Notes under the pieces: generated by a model
Database searches by the model: none
What the model was told of the DNA's origin: nothing
Seen by the model: the letters and a program-made list of their open reading frames with translations, nothing else
Assembly: GCA_022376925.1 (NCBI GenBank)
Contig: JAIOJX010000032.1
Coordinates: forward strand, 101,734,794-101,798,793
Source of the DNA: Tragulus kanchil
Lineage: Eukaryota > Chordata > Mammalia > Artiodactyla > Tragulidae
Direction: 5' to 3'
Length of the DNA stretch: 64,000 bases
Shown: positions 12,536 through 23,690 of the stretch, one piece after another
Layout: each line of letters opens with the position of its first letter
Position numbering within the stretch: position 1 is the stretch's first letter
Made by a program: the position numbers and the translations under genes

Positions 12536-12928
12536 TAGTAAATTCACTTGGTAACTCCGGTGTTACTTCCTTCATGAGGTCTCTCCACATCCCAGAGAGA
12601 GGAGCTTGCTTTTCTTAGAGATTTGTTCCAATTTCTTAGAGCATTCACCCACTTCTGTTTTTATTGTCTGTTCCCATGTTGGTTTCATGCACCAGACTGC
12701 AGGCTCCTTGTAGGGAAGAATTGTGTTCTGTTTCTATCTTCATCTCTTGTGCCTAGCACTAGACCTGTCCCAGGGTGGGTGTATGGTGCATGTTAAATGA
12801 GTGAACAAATGATTGTTTTTGTTCATGGGTAGAAAGAACTTTCATTAATAACCCAGAGGAAGGAACAGGTCAGAAAGTGTAGGCTTGGTTAGTCTGCTCT
12901 GCCTTATTAAATATGTATACCCACCCTC
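12536..12928. other. No gene seen
   Basis: Single-copy-looking sequence, possibly an old MIR/L2 tail (gactgcaggctccttgtagg at about 12694 resembles a common L2-type motif). No convincing coding signal. Confidence 0.5.
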
Positions 12929-15214
12929 TCTGGATCCCCATGCCAGTCTGTTCTTTGGCAAATGTTGAAAGTTCATGTAACATCCGGTCTCCTTATCTAG
13001 GTGGGTGTGATATGGTAAAGGAAGCTTCCACACCCTTTGTCTAAACAGACTGGCTAGCTCTAACCACTGGGAGGGCTTGAAAAACAAATTCAGTGTTTGT
13101 CCCTGAGAAGTCTGCGGTGATAAATATAATAGTCAAAGCTTGTCAAAAGTGCCTGCTCAAACTTGCCTGTGTGGAATATATACGGCAAGTCCTAAAGTTT
13201 CTGGAAATAAAGTCTTCCTCCAGTCTACAACTGATATGTCCATATGTGAAAAGAAGTGGCCTGGAAATGAAAAAAGAACAAGGGTTTAGAGCTGGAGAGA
13301 TCAGAGTTTGAAAACTAATCAGATGGATGAAGTTTAGCCTTTCTGAGCTTAATTGGGTTTTCTTTATTGAAGAATTCTGATTGTATAGGTTGATGAAATG
13401 GTGAAAGGAGCCAGATAAGAAAAGTCATTTCTCATCTCTGAAACACTCAATGCTTCATGTTTTCTGAGTACCTTATAAACAGCTATGCCCATTCACAACA
13501 ACTCTGAGAGGACAGATAGAGTCATTATTATTAATGCAGGATATTTTGCTTTGCTCCTCTGGATCAACTTCCCTCCTTTTTCAACTTGCTCTTTCCCCAG
13601 GACTCAATGGACTTCCATGTCTTCTGCTTCCCATACATGATCGAATTCCAATCCTGGCTCCAGCCAGAGCTTGTCATTTGACCACAGGCTTATGGCTTTA
13701 CTTCCATGAACCTCTACTTTATTATAAAAAAAAAAAAAAAGAGGGGAAAGAGATCAGTTCTTCTCTTCATCTCAGGGAACTGTGGTTAAAATGAAATATT
13801 GCTAATTGATAGAAAGTTCTTGCTTAAATTCAAATTTTCTTATTTCTTACTTTTCATTGCCAAAGGATACTATAGTTAATAATGGTTTGATGATTCATAG
13901 ATTCATTGAGCCAATGTTGCATGCTTATTTTTTTTATTTCTCCAACACTGATTATGCATCTTCTATGTCAGAGTCTGATAATCTTTTTCTGTAAAGAACC
14001 AGAGAGTAAATATTTCAGAATTGCTGACTATGGAGTCTTGGTTATAAGAACTCAATTCTGACATATACTAGATGGCATCTGGATCCCCATGCCAGTCTGT
14101 TCTTTGGCAAATGTTGAAAGTTCATGTAACATCCGGTCTCCTTATCTAGGTGGGTGTGATATGGTAAAGGAAGCTTCCACACCCTTTGTCTAAACAGACT
14201 GGCTAGCTCTAACCACTGGGAGGGCTTGAAAAACAAATTCAGTGTTTGTCCCTGAGAAGTCTGCGGTGATAAATATAATAGTCAAAGCTTGTCAAAAGTG
14301 CCTGCTCAAACTTGCCTGTGTGGAATATATACGGCAAGTCCTAAAGTTTCTGGAAATAAAGTCTTCCTCCAGTCTACAACTGATATGTCCATATGTGAAA
14401 AGAAGTGGCCTGGAAATGAAAAAAGAACAAGGGTTTAGAGCTGGAGAGATCAGAGTTTGAAAACTAATCAGATGGATGAAGTTTAGCCTTTCTGAGCTTA
14501 ATTGGGTTTTCTTTATTGAAGAATTCTGATTGTATAGGTTGATGAAATGGTGAAAGGAGCCAGATAAGAAAAGTCATTTCTCATCTCTGAAACACTCAAT
14601 GCTTCATGTTTTCTGAGTACCTTATAAACAGCTATGCCCATTCACAACAACTCTGAGAGGACAGATAGAGTCATTATTATTAATGCAGGATATTTTGCTT
14701 TGCTCCTCTGGATCAACTTCCCCCCTTTTTTCAACTTGCTCTTTCCCCAGGACTCAATGGACTTCCATGTCTTCTGCTTCCCATACATGATCGAATTCCA
14801 ATCCTGGCTCCAGCCAGAGCTTGTCATTTGACCACAGGCTTATGGCTTTACTTCCATGAACCTCTACTTTATTATAAAAAAAAAAAAAAAGAGGGGAAAG
14901 AGATCAGTTCTTCTCTTCATCTCAGGGAACTGTGGTTAAAATGAAATATTGCTAATTGATAGAAAGTTCTTGCTTAAATTCAAATTTTCTTATTTCTTAC
15001 TTTTCATTGCCAAAGGATACTATAGTTAATAATGGTTTGATGATTCATAGATTCATTGAGCCAATGTTGCATGCTTATTTTTTTTATTTCTCCAACACTG
15101 ATTATGCATCTTCTATGTCAGAGTCTGATAATCTTTTTCTGTAAAGAACCAGAGAGTAAATATTTCAGAATTGCTGACTATGGAGTCTTGGTTATAAGAA
15201 CTCAATTCTGACAT
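12929..15214. repeat. Duplication F, period 1149-1150
   Basis: Bases 12929-14064 recur at 14078-15214 after a 13-base spacer. The copies differ by C/T and one base around cttccctccttttt (13570/14719). The end of copy 1 cuts a hAT-type element that is whole only after copy 2. The unit also carries an A-run of about 15 at 13726 and 14876. Confidence 0.96.
13440..13545. mobile_element. MIR/L2-like fragment, weak
   Basis: cacaacaactctgagaggac followed by ttattattaatgc resembles the MIR/L2 block for regional allele-count-like sequence common in mammals. The match is short. Copy at 14590-14696. Confidence 0.35.
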
Positions 15215-15340
15215 TACAGCATGAAAGCAACCATAAATAATATGTACTTGACTAGAAGTGGCATTGTTCCAATAAATTTTATTTGTAAAACCACATGGCA
15301 AGCCAGATTTGGACCATGGACTCTAGTTTGTCAACTCATG
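15119..15340 (+). mobile_element. hAT-Charlie-type MITE
   Basis: Matches, at about family-level divergence, the non-autonomous element that begins CAGGGGTC and contains ctgtaaagggccag and ccaataaaactttatttac. Here the motifs read ctgtaaagaaccagagagta, ccaataaattttatttgt and ccagatttggaccatgg. An 8-base target-site duplication is plausible (ttctatgt before, tactatat after, 6 of 8). The first 96 bases also sit at 13969-14064, where duplication F cuts the element. I do not assign a Repbase name. Confidence 0.7.
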
Positions 15341-15711
15341 TACTATATGCCGAAGATGATATTAGATCCTGGAGACAAAGATGATCTCCTGAAGCTCACA
15401 CATAGTCTTGTGGGAAGGAAATTAACAAATATGATGAAAATGGACTGGTGCTGTGATCGAAGTCTCTACAGTGTTAAGTGGGCATGCAGAAGAAGAAAAC
15501 AGGCAGTTCTTCAAGTGTAAAGAGAGAGGAGGCGTTGGAGGGGCAAATATTTCATAAAGAGGCCAAGATAAACTAGAATATGAAGTGGGTTTCCAGGATG
15601 GTAGCCTGCTAAGGAGTCTGGACTTAACCTTCGGGCCATAGAGAAGCATAAGAGTAGATGCACATAAGCACACAAACTCTAATTTAACTGCTGGTTTGCT
15701 CATTTAATAGT
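15341..15711. other. No gene seen
   Basis: A 99-codon frame (15221-15520) begins inside the MITE and has no recognisable domain. I treat it as chance. Confidence 0.55.
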
Positions 15712-15850
15712 TTCATAATTGTTTTTCTGAAAATGTTAATATCAGTATTTCCTTCATAGAGTTGTGAGACTCAAATAAGACAATGAAAGTAGAGAATAGT
15801 ATGATTCTTGACACATAGAGAATGCTTTAAAAAGTGGTAGGAATACACTG
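15712..15850 (+). mobile_element. MIR-like fragment
   Basis: Follows the MIR 3' order: a weak tttcataattg block, then atagagttgtgagactcaaa, then ttgacacatagagaatgct. Confidence 0.5.
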
Positions 15851-15970
15851 ATAGACTTTTGCTTTAGAAAGATTACCTTGACATGATGAATATATTAGAA
15901 GGGGATAATCCTAGAGGAAGGAAAACCAATTAGGAATGATGGCAGCAATCCATAAAAAAGAGTGTGTATA

Positions 15971-16018
15971 TTTATACACACACACACACACATAGATAGA
16001 TAGATAGATAGATGGATA
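15971..16018 (+). repeat. Microsatellite (CA)n-(GATA)n
   Basis: A compound simple repeat: about eight CA units followed by about five GATA units with one GATG. It is a likely length-polymorphic marker. Confidence 0.95.
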
Positions 16019-16860
16019 TAACCAAGAAGGAAATGTCAGAGTGAGTCGGGGACTCAGTAAGGGGTCATATCTCATAAACCAATGAAAGAGACGGTGAGAA
16101 GGTTAGAATAAGTAAAGACCAGCATATCAGCAAGATGATGCAATATGGTCAACCAAGTGGATGATTAAGAGTCATTAGCAATTAGGTAATCTGCAATTAG
16201 AAAGTGATTGGTACCATTGACCAAGAGAGATTCAGCAGAGCCATGAAAGGGAGCTGATTGTCATGGATTGCAGACTAAATGGGGAAATAGAGAGATGAAG
16301 GCAGTGACTGTAGATTATTCTTGGGAAGAATTTGATTGTGAAAGGAAGGGAAATGAGCAGAGGTGCTAGAAGAAGAGGGTGGCTTTCTTTGAACCTTTAA
16401 GAGATTTAGTTTCAAGGAAAGAGAAAATCTCTATGAGAGTTAGGCGAAGATCAACTAAGAGAAGAAATTGAGGAATTCACCTTGGATACGAGAAGAATGT
16501 TTATTGGTCTTCTTTAGGATCCCAGGAGATAAAGTTGGACTCAGATGTAGATGTTTAAGTTTGTGGTTTTGGATGGAAAGTTTTCAAGCACTTATCTGAT
16601 AGCCTCGATTCTCTCTCTGAAAAGTCACCCAATTTATTGCTAGGAAAAGGGAACAGCAATTAGGAAAGTAATTTGACAGAGCAAGATGTGGAATGTTTGA
16701 TCTGGCCCAGTGAATTTGGAGACCATACATATGGAATGGCACCAATCCATCAACTTATGTCATTTCTTCCAAAAGTGCTCAGCAACCAGGGGATGAGATG
16801 GGGAGAAGACAGATGGTTACTTTGATATGAGACAGAATTTGAGTGCAAACATGGTGAGTC
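16019..16860. other. No gene seen
   Basis: Purine-rich sequence between the microsatellite and the Tigger-like element. I recognise no repeat or coding signature. Bases 16168 onward are duplicated by G. Confidence 0.55.
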
Positions 16861-18384
16861 CTCTACATACAAACATTCAAGTTGTGAATTTTCAAAGGTG
16901 AGAACATGCATTCGTATGTCCAATCACACAAGTTAGTTCTATTGAGGAGGATCTATTATTTTCAGAGGAACAGGACCTGAGTCTAGAACAGTACACTAAG
17001 GTTGCAGCAACCATTCAGAATACAATTCAGGCCTACTATGTCATCTCTGATGAGAAAAAAATAAAAAAAGAGATACTCCCAAGATATCAATGGGTCATTT
17101 TTAAGAGAGTAGATAGAATTGAATCCAACAAGAAATCAGAAGTTGTTGCATCACCATCAGGTATGAGTGAAATTACAGCTTGCCCTCCATTTCCTATTGC
17201 TAATGATCCTTCAGCTCTATTATTTTCCACCTACCCTCCTCTTTACAGTCAATAACTCTTCTTGCCTATTCACTAGAGTCATTAGCAATTAGGTAATCTG
17301 CAATTAGAAAGTGATTGGTACCATTGACCAAGAGAGATTCAGCAGAGCCATGAAAGGGAGCATTGTCATGGATTGCAGACTAAATGGGGAAATAGAGAGA
17401 TGAAGGCAGTGACTGTAGATTATTCTTGGGAAGAATTTGATTGTGAAAGGAAGGGAAATGAGCAGAGGTGCTAGAAGAAGAGGGTGGCTTTCTTTGAACC
17501 TTTAAGAGATTTAGTTTCAAGGAAAGAGAAAATCTCTATGAGAGTTAGGCGAAGATCAACTAAGAGAAGAAATTGAGGAATTCACCTTGGATACGAGAAG
17601 AATGTTTATTGGTCTTCTTTAGGATCCCAGGAGATAAAGTTGGACTCAGATGTAGATGTTTAAGTTTGTGGTTTTGGATGGAAAGTTTTCAAGCACTTAT
17701 CTGATAGCCTCGATTCTCTCTCTGAAAAGTCACCCAATTTATTGCTAGGAAAAGGGAACAGCAATTAGGAAAGTAATTTGACAGAGCAAGATGTGGAATG
17801 TTTGATCTGGCCCAGTGAATTTGGAGACCATACATATGGAATGGCACCAATCCATCAACTTATGTCATTTCTTCCAAAAGTGCTCAGCAACCAGGGGATG
17901 AGATGGGGAGAAGACAGATGGTTACTTTGATATGAGACAGAATTTGAGTGCAAACATGGTGAGTCCTCTACATACAAACATTCAAGTTGTGAATTTTCAA
18001 AGGTGAGAACATGCATTCGTATGTCCAATCACACAAGTTAGTTCTATTGAGGAGGATCTATTATTTTCAGAGGAACAGGACCTGAGTCTAGAACAGTACA
18101 CTAAGGTTGCAGCAACCATTCAGAATACAATTCAGGCCTACTATGTCATCTCTGATGAGAAAAAAATAAAAAAAGAGATACTCCCAAGATATCAATGGGT
18201 CATTTTTTTAAGAGAGTAGATAGAATTGAATCCAACAAGAAATCAGAAGTTGTTGCATCACCATCAGGTATGAGTGAAATTACAGCTTGCCCTCCATTTC
18301 CTATTGCTAATGATCCTTCAGCTCTATTATTTTCCACCTCCCCTCCTCTTTACAGTCAATAACTCTTCTTGCCTATTCACTAGA
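16168..18384. repeat. Duplication G, period 1105-1107, near blunt
   Basis: Bases 16168-17277 recur at 17275-18384, sharing aga at the junction. Copy 2 lacks two bases (gagctgattg against gagcattg) and has seven T instead of five at about 18203. The unit ends inside a Tigger-like element, whose right half follows only copy 2. Confidence 0.97.
16944..17255 (+). pseudogene. Tigger-like transposase C-terminal fragment
   Basis: 103 codons stay open to a TAA, without an ATG start. The stretch is glutamate-rich at first (EEDLLFSEEQ), then carries a helix-like IQAYYVISDEKKIKK segment. The T-run at 18203 (copy G2) and the A-run and 4-base deletion near 19280-19335 (copy H2) both shift the frame, so only this copy is open. 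I infer a transposon remnant, not a host gene. Confidence 0.5.
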
Positions 18385-18629
18385 TGCCAGCTGTTGTATT
18401 ATGCTATTGTACTTCAAGGTACTGTACTGTATGATTAAAAATGTTTTCCTCACTTTTCTGTGCCTGTTTTTTTATGTATTATTTGTGTGAAAAGTATTAT
18501 ATACCTATTACAGTACAGTACTGTATAGCTGATTGGGTTAGTTGGGTACCTAAGCTAACTTTGTTGGACTTAACGAACAAATCAGACTTATGAACATGCT
18601 CTAAGGATGGACCTCGTTTGTATGTAGAG
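17966..18629 (+). mobile_element. Tigger-like (Tc1/mariner) DNA transposon, internally deleted
   Basis: Perfect 14-base terminal inverted repeats: ctctacatacaaac at the left end (17966) and its complement gtttgtatgtagag at 18616-18629. The interior encodes a tail resembling a pogo/Tigger transposase C-terminus (residues such as LEQYTKVAATIQ and ISDEKK). The 5' coding part is missing. The left 417 bases also stand at 16861-17277 (duplication G), and the right part recurs at 19248-19741 (duplication H). The superfamily call rests on remembered features. Confidence 0.65.
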
Positions 18630-18990
18630 ACAGAAGAACAAGATATTGAGGGATGGTGAGTGCATTTGCAACAAAATGATTACAGTAATAAAAACTGTAG
18701 TTCTAGCAGACAGGAAAGAAAATGAAGGCAGGAGGGAGGCTGACAGTGGAATAAAAAACAGGGGGTCAAAGAACTGGAGGGTGGTGATGAGGTCACAAAA
18801 TACGTGTGGTAGGCGTGAAGAAGAGAAAACTGGACTGATAGGAAATTAGAATCAGAGATTTGTATATTAGAGTTTAAGATGTCAGGGGTGGAACACTTCC
18901 TTTTAATGATAAGCTCCAGGATGTAGACATAAAATACATCAGTCAATCAGGGCTATAGAAATTGGCTGAGGAAATATGAAGTGATGATAA
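18630..18990. other. No gene seen
   Basis: Purine-rich sequence after the transposon. Frames of 67 and 88 codons (18646-18849 and 18680-18946 on the other strand) overlap each other and show no domain. Copy at 19742-20102. Confidence 0.55.
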
Positions 18991-19230
18991 TAACATAGAG
19001 TTCACATCTGTGTGATATTTTACAGATTGCAAAGCACTTTCACAAATATTATCTCACTTGACTTCATCCAATGAGATGGATAAAGCAGAGATTATCTCAA
19101 TTATTATTTTAATTTGACACACAAAACAATTGAGGCTTGAAAATATTAAGTATCTTACCAGACTGGTTTAACTGATGGAAATTCCAACTGGAATGAAATC
19201 ACTAGCATCTGGATTAAGGGTCAAAAATCC
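18991..19230 (+). mobile_element. MIR/L2-like 3' fragment
   Basis: The order tttacagattgcaaagcact, then ttatctcacttgacttcatc, then acaattgaggcttgaaaata and cttaccagactgg resembles the 3' block of L2/MIR3-type repeats. Copies at 20103-20342 and 21197-21436. Confidence 0.5.
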
Positions 19231-20036
19231 AGTTTTTATTTCACTGGACAATTCAGGCCTACTATGTCATCTCTGATGAGAAAAAATAAAAAGAGATACT
19301 CCCAAGATATCAATGGGTCATTTTTAAGAGAGTAGAATTGAATCCAACAAGAAATCAGAAGTTGTTGCATCACCATCAGGTATGAGTGAAATTACAGCTT
19401 GCCCTCCATTTCCTATTGCTAATGATCCTTCAGCTCTATTATTTTCCACCTCCCCTCCTCTTTACAGTCAATAACTCTTCTTGCCTATTCACTAGATGCC
19501 AGCTGTTGTATTATGCTATTGTACTTCAAGGTACTGTACTGTATGATTAAAAATGTTTTCCTCACTTTTCTGTGCCTGTTTTTTTATGTATTATTTGTGT
19601 GAAAAGTATTATATACCTATTACAGTACAGTACTGTATAGCTGATTGGGTTAGTTGGGTACCTAAGCTAACTTTGTTGGACTTAACGAACAAATCAGACT
19701 TATGAACATGCTCTAAGGATGGACCTCGTTTGTATGTAGAGACAGAAGAACAAGATATTGAGGGATGGTGAGTGCATTTGCAACAAAATGATTACAGTAA
19801 TAAAAACTGTAGTTCTAGCAGACAGGAAAGAAAATGAAGGCAGGAGGGAGGCTGACAGTGGAATAAAAAACAGGGGGTCAAAGAACTGGAGGGTGGTGAT
19901 GAGGTCACAAAATACGTGTGGTAGGCGTGAAGAAGAGAAAACTGGACTGATAGGAAATTAGAATCAGAGATTTGTATATTAGAGTTTAAGATGTCAGGGG
20001 TGGAACACTTCCTTTTAATGATAAGCTCCAGGATGT

Positions 20037-22224
20037 AGACATAAAATACATCAGTCAATCAGGGCTATAGAAATTGGCTGAGGAAATATGAAGTGATGAT
20101 AATAACATAGAGTTCACATCTGTGTGATATTTTACAGATTGCAAAGCACTTTCACAAATATTATCTCACTTGACTTCATCCAATGAGATGGATAAAGCAG
20201 AGATTATCTCAATTATTATTTTAATTTGACACACAAAACAATTGAGGCTTGAAAATATTAAGTATCTTACCAGACTGGTTTAACTGATGGAAATTCCAAC
20301 TGGAATGAAATCACTAGCATCTGGATTAAGGGTCAAAAAATCCAGTTATATTCATCAATTCAGATACTTTAACGTGACAAATACACTGAATGAATATTCT
20401 CAATGGAATTGACAAAAACAATACAATAATAACTTCTTTGGAAGAGTTGATAGATTCAGAGTGGTAGAGAAATTTTGTGTTGTTTTGTTTTTCCCTCTAA
20501 ACAAAGCATTCTTTACCTGCTTGGTCACACCTGGTCATTCCACATGGATCAGATGATCCTGTTCCTTGCCTCCACTCATCAAAATCAGGGGTCTTGGAAG
20601 TTATGCTTCTCATTCCTACTGTGGACTGGAGCCTTTCCAGGGCTCTCTAGGGCTTTCAGCCTGGGTGAAGATGAATGGAGATTAGATCCAATGGCTGGCG
20701 GAGGAGGGTCCAGGAAACAGATGCCGAGTGAAGTAATTCATACAAATGGCAAAGCAGAGGTGGAATCTAGGGGAGCTGGAAGTAGCCCCAAACTAGGTAT
20801 GGGGGAGAGAGTGATGCCCTTCCATTTCCTGCTCAGATTTCCCCTTTGTCTCTGGTGCTTCACACTGGCCTAGTGCAGTCCCAAATTGGGTGTCATATTC
20901 TATCTCAACCCTGGTTGTGCGCTGCTTCCTCAACCAGATCCCACATCTTGGCCTAAAAAGTTGTTAATTTCCCCCTCAACCCCTACCCTGCCCTTTCATG
21001 TTCTGTTCATCAAAAAATACTGCTTCGGCCAAATTACTGTGATATTTGGGAGGACTAAACTGGATTCTACTTCATTTTGTCACAGTTTTTCTCTGTGACC
21101 CTGCATATATCATTTTCTTTCTCTGGATCTAGACATAAAATACATCAGTCAATCAGGGCTATAGAAATTGGCTGAGGAAATATGAAGTGATGATAATAAC
21201 ATAGAGTTCACATCTGTGTGATATTTTACAGATTGCAAAGCACTTTCACAAATATTATCTCACTTGACTTCATCCAATGAGATGGATAAAGCAGAGATTA
21301 TCTCAATTATTATTTTAATTTGACACACAAAACAATTGAGGCTTGAAAATATTAAGTATCTTACCAGACTGGTTTAACTGATGGAAATTCCAACTGGAAT
21401 GAAATCACTAGCATCTGGATTAAGGGTCAAAAAATCCAGTTATATTCATCAATTCAGATACTTTAACGTGACAAATACACTGAATGAATATTCTCAATGG
21501 AATTGACAAAAACAATACAATAATAACTTCTTTGGAAGAGTTGATAGATTCAGAGTGGTAGAGAAATTTTGTGTTGTTTTGTTTTTCCCTCTAAACAAAG
21601 CATTCTTTACCTGCTTGGTCACACCTGGTCATTCCACATGGATCAGATGATCCTGTTCCTTGCCTCCACTCATCAAAATCAGGGGTCTTGGAAGTTATGC
21701 TTCTCATTCCTACTGTGGACTGGAGCCTTTCCAGGGCTCTCTAGGGCTTTCAGCCTGGGTGAAGATGAATGGAGATTAGATCCAATGGCTGGCGGAGGAG
21801 GGTCCAGGAAACAGATGCCGAGTGAAGTAATTCATACAAATGGCAAAGCAGAGGTGGAATCTAGGGGAGCTGGAAGTAGCCCCAAACTAGGTATGGGGGA
21901 GAGAGTGATGCCCTTCCATTTCCTGCTCAGATTTCCCCTTTGTCTCTGGTGCTTCACACTGGCCTAGTGCAGTCCCAAATTGGGTGTCATATTCTATCTC
22001 AACCCTGGTTGTGCGCTGCTTCCTCAACCAGATCCCACATCTTGGCCTAAAAAGTTGTTAATTTCCCCCTCAACCCCTACCCTGCCCTTTCATGTTCTGT
22101 TCATCAAAAAATACTGCTTCGGCCAAATTACTGTGATATTTGGGAGGACTAAACTGGATTCTACTTCATTTTGTCACAGTTTTTCTCTGTGACCCTGCAT
22201 ATATCATTTTCTTTCTCTGGATCT
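20037..22224. repeat. Duplication I, period 1094, blunt
   Basis: Bases 20037-21130 recur directly at 21131-22224 with no spacer. The sequence at both breakpoints reads ggat, one differing base, tagac. The first 311 bases overlap the end of H, so they occur three times (18925, 20037, 21131). Confidence 0.97.
20348..21060. other. No gene seen; two short frames in unrecognised DNA
   Basis: A 132-codon frame (20475-20873) and a 70-codon frame (20886-21098) are open, but their translations are low in charge pattern and match no family I know. The first begins at a non-ATG codon. Both recur 1094 bases on because of duplication I. I do not call a gene. Confidence 0.5.
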
Positions 22225-22265
22225 CATTTTCTCATCTGTAGAGTTAGCTGGTTGAATGATCCATA
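22150..22265 (+). mobile_element. MIR-like fragment
   Basis: tctctgtgaccctgcatata, ctctggatctcattttctc and atctgtagagttagctgg follow MIR order. The first part also lies at 21056-21130, where duplication I interrupts it. Confidence 0.55.
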
Positions 22266-22384
22266 ATGGCAAATAGGTCTCATTATAAGCACTAACTCAG
22301 GAGCACTGATACTGGCTTCTTGGGTCTCTGTGTTGAGAGGGATTTTGAGGTATGCTGATACCTATATATATCTATATAGCTAGC

Positions 22385-22590
22385 ACTTCCCCTTTCCATG
22401 GTGGCTCAGATGTTAAAGAATTTGGAGATCCAAGTTCAATCCCTGGATCAGGATTCCTTTTAGAGAAAGGAATGGCTACCCATTCTAGTATTGTTTCCTG
22501 GAGAATTCCATGGATGAAGGAGCCTGGTAGACTATAGTTCACAGAATCAAAAAGAGTTGGACAACACCAGGCGACTAATATTAAGATAGT
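22385..22590 (+). mobile_element. Bov-tA-type SINE
   Basis: Sense SINE with ccatggtggctcagatgtta, gttcaatccctggatcagg, ggaatggctacccattctag and tggagaattccatggatg. The last 40 bases are repeated at 23730-23770 by duplication J. Confidence 0.85.
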
Positions 22591-22776
22591 GGTTCTCAAA
22601 TGATAGTGTACGTCTTAGTTATCTGGAGAGCTCCACACCCAGTTATCTTGGGCCCCACACCCAAGAGTTGCTGACTCAGTGGGTCTGAAGCATGGCCTGA
22701 GAAGATGCCTTTGTAACAAGTCCTCAAGTGAAGCTGACACTGTTGGTCTAGGGACCACACTTTTGGAACACTGCTG
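22588..22776 (+). mobile_element. MER5A-like hAT-Charlie element
   Basis: Strong agreement with the remembered MER5A consensus: agtggttctcaaatgatagt, gggccccacacccaagagtt, ctgactcagtgggtctgaag and ggtctagggaccacactttt in order, at nearly full length. Copy at 23768-23956. Confidence 0.85.
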
Positions 22777-22950
22777 TAGTATTTAATTCCTATGACTCAG
22801 TTTGGTTTTCTTGAAACACTGCAAGTGTCATCACTAGTTAGGTGACATAGATGCACAGACTTAGGACCCTCAGCTTCCTTAAGAAGTGTTAAGAAAGGTT
22901 AGAGATTCTTGAAGTAGTACCAGTGATAGTGGTCTTAAAAAGCAAACAGA

Positions 22951-23200
22951 TTGGGCTTCCCTGGTGGTCCAGTGGGTAAAGACATTGCCTTGCAGTGCAA
23001 GGGGTGCCAGTTCAATCCCTGACCTGGGAAGATCCCACATGCTGCAGAGCAGGTGGACTGATGTGTCCAATTACCAAGCCAGAGCTCTGGAGTGCATGTG
23101 CCTAGAGCTGGTGCTCTGCAGCAGAAGAGGCCACTGTGATGGGAGGCCCACACAGGCCAAATAAAGAACAAAGATGGATGAAAATGGATGGATGAAAGAC
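22951..23200 (+). mobile_element. CHR-2-type tRNA-derived SINE
   Basis: Begins ttgggcttccctggtggtcc and continues with gaagatcccacatgctgcag, agctctggagtgcatgtg and aggccactgtgatgggaggc, the order of the cetartiodactyl CHR-2 family, with an A/G-rich tail of ggatgaaa units. Copy at 24131-24380. Frames of 63, 105 and 66 codons here are SINE sequence. Confidence 0.85.
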
Positions 23201-23274
23201 CAATAGAAGTGGCCAAAACCCCCCCAAGAAATGAAACAGTTTTTAGGTCCATCTATATTACTGCAAATGGCAGC

Positions 23275-23690
23275 ATTTCATTCTTTTTTTATGGACCTAG
23301 AGATGATCACATTAAGTGAAATAAGTCAGACAGTGTCAAATCTCATATGTTATTTGTGGAATCTAAAGATATGATACGAATTAACTTATTTATTAATAGA
23401 ACGCAGTAACAGATTCACAGACATATAAAACAAACTGATGGTTACCAAAGAGGATAGAAGGCGTTAGGGAGGGCAATGATAAACTATGAGTCTGCAGCTA
23501 ACATATACACACTGCTCTATATAAGTTAGATATACACCAGATACCTACCATAGAGCACAGAGAACTATACTCAATTTCTCATAATAGCCTATAATGGAAA
23601 ATAATCTGGGAAAGTGTATATACATATATATATATGACTCTACAGTTTAGTTTGTTAATTATTTGACCGTGGATCAGTTAACAAACTCCT
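23275..23690 (+). mobile_element. L1 3' end (ruminant type)
   Basis: Sense L1 tail: tatggacctagagatgatca, taagtgaaataagtcagaca, gtggaatctaaagatatgat, then the 3'UTR (catagagcacagagaactat, atagcctataatgg). Copy at 24455-24870. Confidence 0.8.

Larger units (their letters stand above)
18127..20347. repeat. Duplication H, period 1112-1121
   Basis: Bases 18127-19234 recur at 19248-20347 with a 13-base spacer. Copy 2 is shorter by nine bases in its first 100 (two A-runs, one T-run, a lost agat). Later the match is near perfect. The first 257 bases overlap the end of G, so part of the Tigger-like element is present three times. Confidence 0.96.

Noticed and set aside
20475..20873. 132-codon frame repeated at 21569 as a duplicated gene
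   Set aside because: The repeat is explained by duplication I. The frame begins at a non-ATG codon and has no recognisable domain.
22935..23252. Antisense frames of 105, 126 and 128 codons recurring at several places (also 56973, 59132)
   Set aside because: They are antisense CHR-2 SINE sequence. Their similarity to each other is repeat-family similarity, not a protein family.
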